The notes: a model not told the origin generated them from the letters alone. 64,000 nucleotides of DNA from Sporomusa termitida (GCF_007641255.1 NZ_CP036259.1:2356001-2420000), one strand, 5' to 3'. Shown: positions 17,034 through 26,600, counted from the stretch's first letter. Program-made: numbers and translations.

Positions 17034-17317
17034 CTACGGCAGCTTGTCATCCCGTTTGGGGGCAATAAAAAAGATGGACAGAAATATTACGGCTATTCCC
17101 CCCAGGATAAAGGGAGTTGTCAACAGCTCGCGCGGCAAATATTCATATAAGCCATAAACACCAAAGCAAATAAATACAAGGGCGGCAAACCATTTAACCA
17201 GCCGTTCCGGTATCTTTTTGCCTAAGACCACACCAATAAGAATGCCGATTGCATTAGCAATCATCATGCCGGCCGTTGTTCCCAGCCAAACCGGGATCAT
17301 TTCATTAGCAAACCGGG
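17034..17317 (-). pseudogene. Truncated copy of the GDT1-family gene
   Basis: This fragment encodes the last 94 or so residues of the transporter that is intact at 19362-20036, from the second conserved half onward. It was created by the target duplication. It has no native start codon; an internal ATG at 17300 exists but no ribosome site supports it. It is not expected to yield a working protein. Confidence 0.9.
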
Positions 17318-19282
17318 TTTTTGACAGTTGAATAATACCAAAAACGCTGGAAGCCTTGATTTAGGCTTATTTTTTTGTCAAAATCCCCACTTATATATTG
17401 CGTGATATAGCGTGATGTGGTATAATATAAGTAGTTTGGGGGTCTGCTTATGCGATTGAAAGTATCACGTTCCAAAAATTCCGCCTCCCTTTATGTCACA
17501 AAAACAGTTTATGTTGATAAAAAAGAAAAGACCATTACCGTTGAAAAGCTTGGCACGGAAAAAGAACTCCGGGAAAAGCTCAATGGGCAGGATCCTTATG
17601 TGTGGGCAAAAGCGTATATTGATAAATTAACTAAAAAGGAAAAAGAAGCAGCTGGACATATCTTTATAAAGCGATCCCAGTCCAAGCTTATCCCTAAAGG
17701 GGACCAGGTATCCTTCAATGGTGGCTATCTTTTTCTCCAACAGTTGTACCATGACTTAAACCTTCATCATATTTGCCGCTCTATTTCTGAACGCTATAAA
17801 TTTTCGTTTCCCCTTGATTCGATTCTCTCAAGGCTGGTTTATGGCAGAATTCTATTTCCTGCCTCTAAGCTCAATACCTGCCAGCTTTCCAAGACGCTTC
17901 TGGAACAGCCTGATTTTGAAATCCAGCATGTTTACCGTGCTCTTGAAGTCATTGCCAAAGAATCCGATTTTATTCAAGCTGAGCTTTACAAAAAATAGCC
18001 TGGCTGTCTCAAAACGCAATGATACAATTCTTTACTACGACTGTACCAACTATTTTTTTTGAAATTGAGCAGGAAAGTGGCGATAAACAGTATGGCCCTT
18101 CCAAAGAAAACAGGCCCAATCCGATTGTGGAAATGGGACTGTTTATGGATGGGGATGGCATTCCCCTTGCTTTTGCATTCACAGCGGCAACACTAATGAA
18201 CAACTTACCCTACAGCCGTTAGAAAAAAAGATTCTTACGGATTTCTCTCTGGCTAAATTTATTGTTTGTACGGATGCCGGACTCTCTTCCATCGATAATC
18301 GCAAATTCAATGACAAGAAAGACCGTGCCTTTATTACCACTCAGTCTGTGAGAAAGCTGAAAAAACATCTCAAGCAGTGGGCTTTAGCTACAGAGGGCTG
18401 GTCTCTGCCTCAGGTAAGGGGAGCGTTTGATATTTCCCAAATAGCTCAGTCCGAAGAGGCCAAAGAAAACTATCAGAACGCCACCTTCTACAAGGAGCGC
18501 TGGATAAAAGAAGACGGTTTAGAGCAGAAGCTCATCGTTACTTTCTCTTTCAAATACCAAAACTACCAGCGATGTATCCGAAGCCGGCAGATAGAACGCG
18601 CCTGTAAACTGCTTGAATCAAATCCTTCCTCATTAAAAAAACACCGCCAGACTGATTGTAAGCGTTTTATCTCAAGGACAAATGTGACAACTGAAGGTGA
18701 AATTGCCAAAAATGAATTCTACACTATCGATCAGGAAATCATCGCAAACGAAGAAGCTTATGATGGCTTCTATGCCGTCTGCACAAATCTCGAAGAGGAT
18801 GCTCCTGCTATTACTAAGATCAATCACAAGCGTTGGGAAATAGAAGAATGTTTTCGCCTGTTAAAATCCGATTTCAGGGCAAGACCGGTATATCTTAGCC
18901 GGGATGACCGGATTAAAGCACATTTTACAACCTGTTTTTTAGCACTAACAATCTACAGATATCTGGAAAAAAGGGTAAAAGAAAATTTTACAAGCACCGA
19001 AATCATTAGCCAGCTACGGACCATGAATTTTTATTGCGTTCCTGGAGAAGGGTATGTTCCCACTTATACCAGAACCGATTTTACCGATGCTCTACATGAG
19101 ACTTTTGGCTTCCGTACCGATTATGAGATTGTAGGTACAAAGCAAATGAAAAAAATTTTAAGTCTACAAAAAAAACAATAAAAGGTACGCATTTTTTTTT
19201 TTTTAGCTTCTTAAAATAGTCTGAAACGCCTTATATACAAGGCGTTTCAGACTATTTTTATCTCCCAACTGTCAAAGATGGG
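17318..19282 (+). mobile_element. IS1634-like insertion sequence
   Basis: An element of about 1965 bases. The ends share an inverted TTTGACAGTTG: left at about 17320-17330 and, reversed, at about 19267-19277. It encodes one DDE transposase of the IS1634/IS4-like group, now frameshifted. A strong hairpin (AAAATAGTCTGAAACGCC and its complement, 19213-19258) closes the right side. Flanking 363-bp direct repeats match the known habit of IS1634-type elements to make very long target duplications. The end positions are uncertain by about 5 bases. Confidence 0.9.
17450..19181 (+). pseudogene. IS1634-type transposase with three frameshifts
   Basis: The N-terminal part (17450-17998) reads RLKVSRSKNSASLYVTKTVY, typical of this family. 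An extra A in the A-run near 17991 moves the frame, an extra T in the T-run at 18053-18060 moves it again, and a base is missing near 18182. The frame then stays open to 19181. Joined across the shifts, the protein reads through YYDCTNYFFEIEQESG, GLFMDGDGIPLAFAFT and CTDAGLSS to a C-terminal HKRWEIEECFRLLKSDF block that holds the catalytic Glu. A start region with GGGGGTCTGCTTATG precedes it. Confidence 0.88.
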
Positions 19283-19645
19283 ATTATAGCATAAAAAAGC
19301 AATTTGTCTAGGGATTAAATAACATTAAAAATATTTTTTCTGCCATTCCTTAGTACTATGGCTACGGCAGCTTGTCATCCCGTTTGGGGGCAATAAAAAA
19401 GATGGACAGAAATATTACGGCTATTCCCCCCAGGATAAAGGGAGTTGTCAACAGCTCGCGCGGCAAATATTCATATAAGCCATAAACACCAAAGCAAATA
19501 AATACAAGGGCGGCAAACCATTTAACCAGCCGTTCCGGTATCTTTTTGCCTAAGACCACACCAATAAGAATGCCGATTGCATTAGCAATCATCATGCCGG
19601 CCGTTGTTCCCAGCCAAACCGGGATCATTTCATTAGCAAACCGGG
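19283..19645. repeat. 363-bp direct repeat, right copy
   Basis: Right copy of the target duplication. It still joins to the intact GDT1-family gene. It also carries a second copy of the glnN promoter boxes (TATAAT at 19283-19288), which here reads from right to left into the IS element. Confidence 0.93.
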
Positions 19646-20036
19646 CTGCTAACGCCACCGTAGCGAGCTGGGTCTTATCCCCCATTTCGGCAATAAAAAA
19701 AGCGATGGTTACTGTCCAGAACGGACTGCGGCCTGTATCCCGGTCTTCGTCCTGTAATTTATCGCCCCGGATTGTCCACAAGCCAAAGATAATAAAAGAG
19801 CCGGCGGCAGCAATCTGAACATACTGCAAGGGAATAAACAGGGTAATATAACTGCCGACAATGACAGCAAATAAATGGTTAAGGATTGTGGCCGCAAAAA
19901 CACCCCACATGACCGTACGCCAGGGATAACGGGTAGCAAAAGCCATCCCCAGCAATTGCGTCTTATCGCCCATTTCCGCCAGTATTACAATAGTTAGTGC
20001 CGTAAAAAATGCCGTCAAAGCAACTTCCTCCCCCAT
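19362..20036 (-). CDS. GDT1/TMEM165-family (UPF0016) cation transporter
   Basis: A 224-residue membrane protein with two homologous halves, each carrying the family signature EMGDKTQ (near residues 21-27 and 116-122). About six membrane segments are visible. Family members move Mn2+ or Ca2+, often to export Mn; bacterial roles are commonly manganese export. No yybP-ykoY riboswitch was recognised upstream. The start at 20036 follows GGGGGAGG. Its 3' part was duplicated by the IS insertion, but this copy is complete. Confidence 0.9.
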   Translation of the reverse strand: MGEEVALTAFFTALTIVILAEMGDKTQLLGMAFATRYPWRTVMWGVFAATILNHLFAVIVGSYITLFIPLQYVQIAAAGSFIIFGLWTIRGDKLQDEDRDTGRSPFWTVTIAFFIAEMGDKTQLATVALAARFANEMIPVWLGTTAGMMIANAIGILIGVVLGKKIPERLVKWFAALVFICFGVYGLYEYLPRELLTTPFILGGIAVIFLSIFFIAPKRDDKLP

Positions 20037-20204
20037 AAAACAGCCTTACTGGTAGTATGGACAAAAGCGGCAATATTTTGTCCGTCAACTTTACATTTTA
20101 ACAGGATTAAGCTAATATGTTGGCAATAGATAAACCTTACCAGCATGGTCAGCAGCAAAACGCACACTGACAAAGCTTTACTACCTTTGAAAGGATGGAT
20201 GGCA

Positions 20205-20768
20205 ATGGAATTACAGGCAGCTATAACCAGCCGGCGTTCCGTACGAAGCTATACCACGACACAAGTTGACAGGCCAACGATCGAAAAACTGTTACAGGCG
20301 GCAATCCAGGCCCCCAGTGCGATGAATTCTCAGCCTTGGGCCTATGCGGTTATTCAAGACGCCGCTCTTCTGCAAGCGTATTCTGAGCGCAGCAAACAAT
20401 TTCTTCTAACCCTGCTGGAGCAGGTGCCGAAACTGAACAAGTATAAAACGGCATTGGCAAACCCTGCATTTAATGTTTTTTATAACGCCCAATCCCTGGT
20501 TATTATTTTTGCAAAATCCCAGGATCCCCAAAATTATGAAGATTGTTGTTTAGCCGCCCAAAATCTCATGCTTACAGCCCACAGTCTAACCCTGGGAACC
20601 TGCTGGATAGGTTTTGCCCGCCCTTTTCTCAATTTGCCGGCCGTCAAGGAAGAACTCGCTATCCCCGTTGGGTTTGAAGCTGTGGCTCCGATTATTGTAG
20701 GCTACCCGCAAATCAGCAATCCGCCGGCTGCCGCCAGAAAACCACCGGAAATTTTATTTTGGAAGTAA
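20205..20768 (+). CDS. Nitroreductase-family flavoprotein
   Basis: A 187-residue FMN oxidoreductase. The N-terminal RRSVRSY (phosphate-binding) and the APSAMNSQPW block are typical of the family; GTCWIGFARPFLNLP lies in the C-terminal half. The substrate cannot be inferred. The ATG at 20205 is favoured because AAAGGA lies 9 bases upstream; ATG at 20199 is also possible. It is one of few plus-strand genes and shares a two-way terminator with the RNase P RNA gene. Confidence 0.9.
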   Translation: MELQAAITSRRSVRSYTTTQVDRPTIEKLLQAAIQAPSAMNSQPWAYAVIQDAALLQAYSERSKQFLLTLLEQVPKLNKYKTALANPAFNVFYNAQSLVIIFAKSQDPQNYEDCCLAAQNLMLTAHSLTLGTCWIGFARPFLNLPAVKEELAIPVGFEAVAPIIVGYPQISNPPAAARKPPEILFWK

Positions 20769-20801
20769 AAAACCCGCAGCCTTGGTGGCTGCGGGTTTTT
20801 A
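20767..20801. terminator. Bidirectional terminator
   Basis: AAAAACCCGCAGCC and GGCTGCGGGTTTTT form a stem with A/T tracts on both sides. It can end both the nitroreductase transcript and rnpB. Confidence 0.92.
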
Positions 20802-20811
20802 TCTGCTTTTA

Positions 20812-21169
20812 TCTGAGTATTCATTAAGCCGAGTTCTGTTCCGCGTTAACGGTGATGATCATTTATCTTGGCCGGCAGTTGCCTGACGGCTCTAGCGACA
20901 CAACCCGGAAGGATCAGCGGGCAGCTTCATCCCTTCCCTATTCGGTCTTGCTCCGGATGGGGTTTACCTAGCCAGTCGGTCACCCGACTGCTGGTGCGCT
21001 CTTACCGCACCGTTCCATCCTTACCCGGCAATGCCGGGCGGTTCACATTTCTGTGGCACTTTCCCTGAGGTCACCCTCGCTGGACGTTATCCAGCACCCT
21101 GCCCTGCGGAGCTCGGACTTTCCTCGAATATACAAGATATCCGCGATCATCTTTCCTACTCAGAAGCTG
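20812..21169 (-). ncRNA. rnpB: RNase P RNA (class A)
   Basis: Catalytic RNA that matures tRNA 5' ends. On the minus strand the 5' part holds GAGGAAAGTCCGAGCTCC and GGGCAGGGTGCTGG, the universal conserved core, with GAGGGTGACCTCAGGG and AGTGCCACAGAAA after it, and the 3' part ends with AACAGAACTCGGCTTAATG. End stem CTGAGTA pairs with TACTCAG. Length about 358 bases. The ends are estimates within a few bases. Confidence 0.96.
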
Positions 21170-21223
21170 ATATTGAACTATAATTTTATCATCAGTTAAC
21201 ACATAAGTCAAATGCTGCTAGAC

Positions 21224-21868
21224 TTAACTACACGCCTGCCGGATTGCCTGTACCTTGGCCGGGATATCATCAGCGCCGACAATGTCGGTAACAATGGCAA
21301 CGATACCGGCACCATGCCGCCTGACCTCTTTAACATTGCCCTCTTTAATGCCGCCAATCGCGACAAAGGGTAGCTGATGATTTTGGGCGACATATTCAAG
21401 ATAGGTAAACCCTACCGGCTCACAAACATCTTTTTTGGTACGGGTGGCAAATACAGGACCTACCCCGATATAGTCAACACACCCCAGTGCCTCTGCCGCT
21501 TTAGCCTGCGCCGGGGAATGGGTGGACAAGCCCAGGATCATATCATTGCCAATTAACTCTCTAACCCTGGCCGGCGGCAAATCTTCCTGGCCGATGTGTA
21601 CGCCGTCAGCTCCGGTCAGCAGCGCTAAATCAATATGATCATTAATAATGAAGGTAACACCGGCTTGCTGCGTGAGCTCCCGTATTAACAGACACTCTTT
21701 ATACATTGATCCGGCCTTTTTATCTTTTTCCCGGTATTGGATGACTTTGATACCGGCACTAATGAGTAATTGTGCCACTTCAACATTGCTGCGGCCCAGT
21801 GAATATTCTTCGGCTGTCAAGGCATATATGTCTGTGGTTAAAAAATTAGTCATTCCCGGTTTTGGCAT
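21224..21868 (-). CDS. thiE: Thiamine-phosphate synthase
   Basis: Joins HMP-PP and the thiazole phosphate to thiamine phosphate. The 214-residue protein shows KVIQYREK, FIINDHIDLA, GVHIGQEDLP, STHSPAQA and IGVGPVFATRTK, all typical of ThiE. ATG codons at 21871 and 21868 follow AAGGAGG; the second has better spacing. An upstream open stretch to 22018 overlaps thiH and is not used. It is the last gene of the thiS-G-H-E operon. Confidence 0.95.
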   Translation of the reverse strand: MPKPGMTNFLTTDIYALTAEEYSLGRSNVEVAQLLISAGIKVIQYREKDKKAGSMYKECLLIRELTQQAGVTFIINDHIDLALLTGADGVHIGQEDLPPARVRELIGNDMILGLSTHSPAQAKAAEALGCVDYIGVGPVFATRTKKDVCEPVGFTYLEYVAQNHQLPFVAIGGIKEGNVKEVRRHGAGIVAIVTDIVGADDIPAKVQAIRQACS

Positions 21869-21923
21869 CATATTCCTCCTTATTGATGAAAACTCAGCCG
21901 CCATAGGCGCAGGCCCCGCTGTG

Positions 21924-23024
21924 TCACCATAGTTGCCAGTCTTTATAGACAGGCTGGTAATTGCGGGCATACAGCATAGCTGCCATCTCCGCGACGCTGC
22001 GTTCGTCAGATATTTCAAACTGGCCGACAGCAGCTTCTTCCGAGTGCCCGCCCACGGCGGTGCAGGACCCGGCTGACATTTTGGTAATGCCGAGTTTGAG
22101 CATATTATTACGCAAGGCAGCGCTCTCCCGTGTTGATAGTGTTATCCCCCCACGCGGCATAAACAACCGGAACGCCAGAACATACTGCACTAAATTTTTG
22201 TCACTGACAATGACCCGGGGCGGAAAACCGCCGACATGAGGCCGCATCCGCGGCGGCGACATGCTAATCTCAACATCGAGGTAGTTTCGCTGCAGGTAAT
22301 CGGCATGTACCCCTGTCAGAAATGCCTCCTGGCGCCAATCACTAAGGCCCAGCAACGCCCCGATGTTAACAGCACGCATAGCGGCCTGGCAGGCCCGCTC
22401 CGGGGCATCAAGGCGGTAACGGTAGTCCCGTTTGGGTCCGGCAGGATGTAATTCGGCATAGTTTGCCTCATGATAGGTTTCCTGGTAAATGGTCATGCCG
22501 TCCACCCCGGCCGCGGCAAGCTCACTGTACTCATCGGTACTGAGAGGATATATCTCAATACTAATAGAGGTAAAATAGTCTTTTAATATCCGGACACAGT
22601 CTTTAATGTAGCCTACAGAAGAATGGTGCCGTGACTCGCCAGTAAGAATCAGGATATGCTTTAAACCGGTGGCAGCAATGGCCGCCGCTTCAGCCCGGAC
22701 CTGATCCAGGGTTAGTTTTTTTCTTTCAATCGCGTTATGGGCATGAAAACCGCAGTATACACACTGATTAACACAGTAATTAGCCAGATATAGCGGTGTA
22801 TAGAGTAAAATCGTATGGCCAAACTGCTGCACAGTAAGACGGTGTGCCTGCTGGGCCATAGCCTCAAGCTGCCGTTCGGCTTTAGGCGATAGTAGTGTCA
22901 GATAATCAAATACAGTTAACCGGTCTTTACTGATAACCCTTTGAATATCATCATCAGTGACCTGTTCGAAAACGGCTGCGAAATCTAAATCCCGGTATTT
23001 TAACAGTTCGTCATAAACACTCAC
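21924..23024 (-). CDS. thiH: 2-iminoacetate synthase (radical SAM)
   Basis: Cleaves tyrosine to make dehydroglycine for the thiazole ring; this is the oxygen-sensitive route of anaerobes, in place of ThiO. The 366-residue protein carries CVNQCVYC (Cx3Cx2C cluster ligands) after a [11 protein letters not shown] stretch, plus ILTGESRH. The start at 23024 follows AGGAGG. It lies between thiG and thiE in the operon. Confidence 0.96.
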   Translation of the reverse strand: MSVYDELLKYRDLDFAAVFEQVTDDDIQRVISKDRLTVFDYLTLLSPKAERQLEAMAQQAHRLTVQQFGHTILLYTPLYLANYCVNQCVYCGFHAHNAIERKKLTLDQVRAEAAAIAATGLKHILILTGESRHHSSVGYIKDCVRILKDYFTSISIEIYPLSTDEYSELAAAGVDGMTIYQETYHEANYAELHPAGPKRDYRYRLDAPERACQAAMRAVNIGALLGLSDWRQEAFLTGVHADYLQRNYLDVEISMSPPRMRPHVGGFPPRVIVSDKNLVQYVLAFRLFMPRGGITLSTRESAALRNNMLKLGITKMSAGSCTAVGGHSEEAAVGQFEISDERSVAEMAAMLYARNYQPVYKDWQLW

Positions 23025-23056
23025 AATATACCTCCTTCTTGCACCATGTGCTGCAG

Positions 23057-23842
23057 TTATTCGTGGAGAAAACCCGTCAAGGGCGACGAAGCGGCGGCAT
23101 AGCCCTGGACCGCCCCCGGACCGGCGAGATAGGCCTTGCGCCCGGCCGCAACAGCCAGGCCAAAGGCTGCCGCCATGGCAACCGGATTATAGGCTGTTGC
23201 CACCGCCGTATTTACAAGCACTGCCGCCGCCCCCATTTCCATAGCTTCGGCAGCCTCGGAGGGCCGGCCGATCCCGGCATCAACAATAACCGGCAAAGAC
23301 ACTTCTTCAATCAGGATTTTTACCATTTCTTTGGTCTTAAGACCACGGTTCGTACCAATAGGCGCTCCCAGCGGCATAACAGCGGCGGCCCCCGCTGCCG
23401 CCAGGCGTTTTGCCGCCATTAAATCAGGACTCATATAGGGGAGTACAACAAAACCTTCGGCCGCTAAAATTTCAGTAGCTTTAATTGTCTCAATATTGTC
23501 AGGGAGCAAATAGCGGTTATCAGAAATCACTTCAATTTTAATCCAGTTGCCGCACCCGGCGGCTCTGGCTAACCGGGCAATGCGGACAGCCTCTTCCGCA
23601 TTTCTGGCGCCGGAGGTATTCGGCATTACGATACAGGTGTCCGGAATGTAGTCAACTATGTTTTCTTCTTTATATTCCGGGTCAATCCGCCGTACCGCAA
23701 CCGTTATCACCTGAGAACCGGAAGCGCTCACGACCTCTGGAATAAGCCGGTTATTGGCAAATTTGCCTGTTCCTAAAAATAACCGGCTGGTTAATGCTTT
23801 GCCACCGACAGTTAAGATATCTCCCGCCAAGTTTTTCGCCAT
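23057..23842 (-). CDS. thiG: Thiazole synthase
   Basis: Forms the thiazole phosphate from DXP, dehydroglycine and ThiS thiocarboxylate. The 261-residue TIM-barrel protein begins at the ATG at 23842 behind [16 protein letters not shown] holds the Schiff-base Lys, and [20 protein letters not shown] and LVNTAVATA are family blocks. The gene starts 5 bases after thiS ends. Confidence 0.97.
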   Translation of the reverse strand: MAKNLAGDILTVGGKALTSRLFLGTGKFANNRLIPEVVSASGSQVITVAVRRIDPEYKEENIVDYIPDTCIVMPNTSGARNAEEAVRIARLARAAGCGNWIKIEVISDNRYLLPDNIETIKATEILAAEGFVVLPYMSPDLMAAKRLAAAGAAAVMPLGAPIGTNRGLKTKEMVKILIEEVSLPVIVDAGIGRPSEAAEAMEMGAAAVLVNTAVATAYNPVAMAAAFGLAVAAGRKAYLAGPGAVQGYAAASSPLTGFLHE

Positions 23843-23847
23843 TACAC

Positions 23848-24048
23848 TCAGCCTCCTCCTACAAAAGTGACCACTTCGAGACAGTCTTCGGGTTGTAAAA
23901 CAGTTGCCTGCCATTCTTCCTTTTTAACTATTTGCTGGTTATGCTCAATTACAATGACTTCAGGATTAAATCCTTGCTTACCAACCAGCTCAGCAATGGT
24001 AACACCGACCGGCATCTGCAGGTCTTTGCCATTTACCGTTAATCTCAC
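23848..24048 (-). CDS. thiS: Thiamine sulfur carrier protein
   Basis: A 66-residue ubiquitin-fold sulfur carrier ending in VTFVGGG, the Gly-Gly tail that is thiocarboxylated. I chose the GTG at 24048 (VRLTVNGKD) since AAGGAGGCGGAGG lies just upstream; the frame is open to 24132 but that part lies in the leader. No thiF gene is seen here, so the adenylating enzyme must be elsewhere. Confidence 0.93.
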   Translation of the reverse strand: MRLTVNGKDLQMPVGVTIAELVGKQGFNPEVIVIEHNQQIVKKEEWQATVLQPEDCLEVVTFVGGG

Positions 24049-24133
24049 AGGGCCTCCGCCTCCTTCATAATAATAAAAAAGCACGTCTCCCCCTACCGGG
24101 TAGTGACGCGCACAATTACACAAATTACACACG

Positions 24134-24225
24134 ACCTCCCTCCGCAGGTATTATCCCGATCAGGTAATGGAGGTAAGAAACTTAATAGTTTCACTCTCAG
24201 CCCATAACATGAGCTCCCTCGGCCA
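24134..24225 (-). promoter_or_regulatory. TPP riboswitch
   Basis: The minus strand contains GGGAGCTCATGTTATGGGCT, then GAGAG, and later ACCTGATCGGGATAATACC and TGCGGAGGGAGG. These are the THI-element pyrimidine- and pyrophosphate-sensing parts. It controls the thi operon by thiamine pyrophosphate. Confidence 0.97.
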
Positions 24226-24310
24226 ACTAATATTTATCTGTATTCATTGTATACCAGAATTAGGCAAACCGTCAAACCCTTTTCTCGGGCAAAATACCGG
24301 CTAAACAGCT

Positions 24311-25432
24311 CTAACAGACTGTAAACACGTCTTTATTGGCATTATTGCCAATAACTGTAATCTTCCAAAGGTTTTTTTGGGCACAGTGCGTTAAATAGTC
24401 TGCCACCAAGCCGACTACCGGCTGTTCGGTGGCAAAATGCCCGGCATCGATAATAGTCAGACCTTCTGCGACGGCCTGCTGGGCCTCATGATATTTTACA
24501 TCACCGGTAACCAGGATGTGAGCCCCAGCATTAACGGCCTGGTTAATCAGACTGGCGCCGCTGCCGCCGCATACGGCAACCCTGGAGATCATTTGTTCAG
24601 CATCAGCGCCGGCCACTTTGACAGAATTAATATGTAATGCCGTTTTTACCTGTCTGATAAATTGTTCAAGCCCCATGGGTGCAGCCAGGCAGCCCACCCG
24701 CCCCAGGCCATAAGTCTCACCTTTATTTAGCAGCTGATATTCGTCATAGGCCACTTCCTCATACGGGTGAGCTGCCAGCATAGCAGTAATGATCTGCGAA
24801 CGCAAAGCTGCCGGAAATACAGTTTCCAGGCGGCTTTCGTCGACAAATTCCAGTGTTCCCTGATGGCCGAGGAAAGGCTGGGCATCAGCTAATGGTAAAA
24901 AGGTCCCTGTACCCGGGGTTTGAAAAGTGCAGTGGCTGTAATTGCCGATATGCCCGGCCCCTGCGGCTGTGATTGAGTTTCGAACTTGGTCAACATGGGT
25001 AGCAGGCACATACACAGCTAATTTATACAATTGCTCCTGATAGACATTAGTTAGCGGCCGGACTTCTTTTAAGGCTAATTTTTGCGCTAATACATCATTA
25101 ACCCCGCCGCGGGCACTGTCCAGGTTAGTATGTGCGGCATATACAGCGATGCCGGCTTTAATCAGGTCAGCCAGCAGCTTTCCCTGCGGGCAATCTGTAC
25201 GGATACGGGTAAGGCCTTTGAAGATCAGCGGATGATGAGCGATAATCAGGTCAGCGCCGGTGGTAATAGCCTCATTAACAAGGGGCTGATCCACATCTAA
25301 GGCTACTATTATTTTCTGTATCGGTTGCGCAGGATCACCAAGCAACAGCCCGACATTATCCCAGGGTTCAGCCAGATGCCGGGGCGCCAGCTTTTCCAGC
25401 TCTTTTAAAATATCACGGCAAATTACAGACAT
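24311..25432 (-). CDS. Nif3-like dinuclear metal center protein (YqfO type)
   Basis: A 373-residue member of the NIF3/YbgI/YqfO family. It has the metal-binding IIAHHPLIFKG and THTNLDSA-like AAHTNLDS in the N-terminal half and DAGHFATEQPVV near the end, with the PII-like insert domain in between. The true biochemical role is unresolved; GTP cyclohydrolase naming in databases is doubtful. It overlaps trmK by 10 bases, as in many Firmicutes. Confidence 0.93.
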   Translation of the reverse strand: MSVICRDILKELEKLAPRHLAEPWDNVGLLLGDPAQPIQKIIVALDVDQPLVNEAITTGADLIIAHHPLIFKGLTRIRTDCPQGKLLADLIKAGIAVYAAHTNLDSARGGVNDVLAQKLALKEVRPLTNVYQEQLYKLAVYVPATHVDQVRNSITAAGAGHIGNYSHCTFQTPGTGTFLPLADAQPFLGHQGTLEFVDESRLETVFPAALRSQIITAMLAAHPYEEVAYDEYQLLNKGETYGLGRVGCLAAPMGLEQFIRQVKTALHINSVKVAGADAEQMISRVAVCGGSGASLINQAVNAGAHILVTGDVKYHEAQQAVAEGLTIIDAGHFATEQPVVGLVADYLTHCAQKNLWKITVIGNNANKDVFTVC

Positions 25433-26112
25433 AACAGCTTTTCCTCCAACGCGTTAAGCTTACGGGTATATTCCCGGTATTTAGCAGATTTTACGGCGTC
25501 GTCACTCCCGCCCATAGCCAGAAGCACGGCGCGCCGCTGGCTGATCAGTTCATTAATATGCAGCCGCAATAACGGATGCCTGGACTGCCAGAGCCGTGGT
25601 CCGATCTCATAAAGGGACTGATCATCAAGAGGGCCTGCACCAGGTTCGGCCGCGATAATCTGGTATAGCTTCCCTTCTTCCTGCACCAGCTGCTCGTCAA
25701 CAATCTGCCAGCCCTGGGTATGCAGCCACAGGCGGACCGGAGCGGCGGCAATCATTGGCTGTAAGATAAGGCGTTGTACCAGGCTGGTTATATCCGGACA
25801 GGCTTGCAGGATTGCAATGATATTGGCTCCGCCCATACCGGCAATGACCACGACGTCGGCCTCCCCCGGCTGAAGAACCGCCAAGCCGTTCCCCAGTCGA
25901 ACCGAGATATATTGCTCCAGCTGCGCTGCCGCCACCGCATTTTGGGCTGATAAATACGGCCCGTGATGAACATCACCGGCAATTGCCCTGGCCACAATCT
26001 TCTCTTTCACAAGATAGATGGGCAAATAGGCATGATCTGTCCCAATATCGGCCATAGTCACACCGGCTGGCACCATGCCGGCAATCGTTTGTAAGCGCTG
26101 ACCTAATTTCAC
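25423..26112 (-). CDS. trmK: tRNA (adenine22-N1)-methyltransferase
   Basis: A SAM-dependent enzyme that makes m1A22 in tRNA. The 229-residue protein shows the SAM-binding start VTMADIGTDHAYLPIYL and the catalytic-area VVIAGMGGANI, as in Bacillus TrmK (YqfN). The ATG at 26112 follows GGAGG. The pair trmK-nif3 downstream of rpoD is conserved in Firmicutes. Confidence 0.94.
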   Translation of the reverse strand: MKLGQRLQTIAGMVPAGVTMADIGTDHAYLPIYLVKEKIVARAIAGDVHHGPYLSAQNAVAAAQLEQYISVRLGNGLAVLQPGEADVVVIAGMGGANIIAILQACPDITSLVQRLILQPMIAAAPVRLWLHTQGWQIVDEQLVQEEGKLYQIIAAEPGAGPLDDQSLYEIGPRLWQSRHPLLRLHINELISQRRAVLLAMGGSDDAVKSAKYREYTRKLNALEEKLLCL

Positions 26113-26154
26113 ATACAGCCCTCCTGGTAAATCATTGTTATTCTGATAGGTAGC

Positions 26155-26181
26155 AAAAAACCTGCGAATTAACTTCGCAGG
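26155..26181 (-). terminator. Terminator after the tRNA cluster
   Basis: CCTGCGAA/TTCGCAGG hairpin with six T on the minus strand, just after tRNA-Val(TAC). Confidence 0.9.
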
Positions 26182-26188
26182 TTTGCTG

Positions 26189-26264
<76 letters not shown>

Positions 26265-26286
26265 GTGTTAATTTTGATATCGAGAA

Positions 26287-26371
26287 AGGAGGTTCTTCGC
26301 TACGCTCAGAACTAAGCGATTCGCACAGATTCCCGCGTCGCTGCGCTCCTAAAAATCTGGCTCTCTGCTTA
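26287..26371. repeat. tRNA-spacer repeat, family 4, copy 1
   Basis: AGGAGGTTCTTCGCT, CAGAACTAAGCGATTCGCAC and TCCTAAAAA recur at 26648-26734. The two copies differ by small changes (for example GCTACGCTC versus GCTATCGCTC). A hairpin AGGTTCTCA/TGAGAACCT follows at 26384-26412. Confidence 0.8.
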
Positions 26372-26425
26372 TCACACAGGTTCTCATTTCGTCTATCGAC
26401 TCGTGAGAACCTGGTTCACTGCTTA

Positions 26426-26500
26426 TGGTGACCCGTAAGGGAATCGAACCCTTGTTACCGCCGTGAAAGGGCGGTGTCTTAACCGCTTGACCAACGGGCC
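26426..26500 (-). tRNA. tRNA-Glu (TTC)
   Basis: 75 bases with encoded CCA. Starts GGCCCGTTGGTCAAGCGG; anticodon stem CCGCC/GGCGG around CTTTCAC, anticodon TTC. Confidence 0.97.
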
Positions 26501-26525
26501 ATTTGAGAGGTGGGATGCGGGAAGT

Positions 26526-26600
26526 TGGTGGGCCCACCTGGGATCGAACCAGGGACCAGCCGGTTATGAGCCGGCTGCTCTACCGCTGAGCTATAGGCCC
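26526..26600 (-). tRNA. tRNA with CAT anticodon (Met or Ile2)
   Basis: 75 bases with encoded CCA. Starts GGGCCTATAGCTCAGCGG; anticodon stem GCCGG/CCGGC around CTCATAA, anticodon CAT. The acceptor stem G1-C72 pair is not that of an initiator. Elongator Met and lysidine-modified Ile2 cannot be told apart securely by eye. Confidence 0.93.

Larger units (their letters stand above)
16955..17317. repeat. 363-bp direct repeat, left copy (target duplication)
   Basis: Read side by side, 16955-17317 and 19283-19645 are identical as far as I can see (offset 2328). The two copies exactly flank the IS1634-like element. The unit holds the glnN promoter boxes, an intergenic stretch and the 3' end of the GDT1-family gene. 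Confidence 0.93.

Noticed and set aside
17034-17300. Second GDT1-like gene as a real duplicate
   Set aside because: It is an exact copy of the 3' end of the intact gene, bounded by the IS, so it is part of the target duplication and lacks its own start.
18009-18222. Short separate genes inside the IS
   Set aside because: They are segments of one transposase split by frameshifts; the joined translation matches IS1634-type proteins.
19930-20150. Manganese (yybP-ykoY) riboswitch before the GDT1-family gene
   Set aside because: I looked for the conserved motifs of this class upstream of 20036 and saw none.
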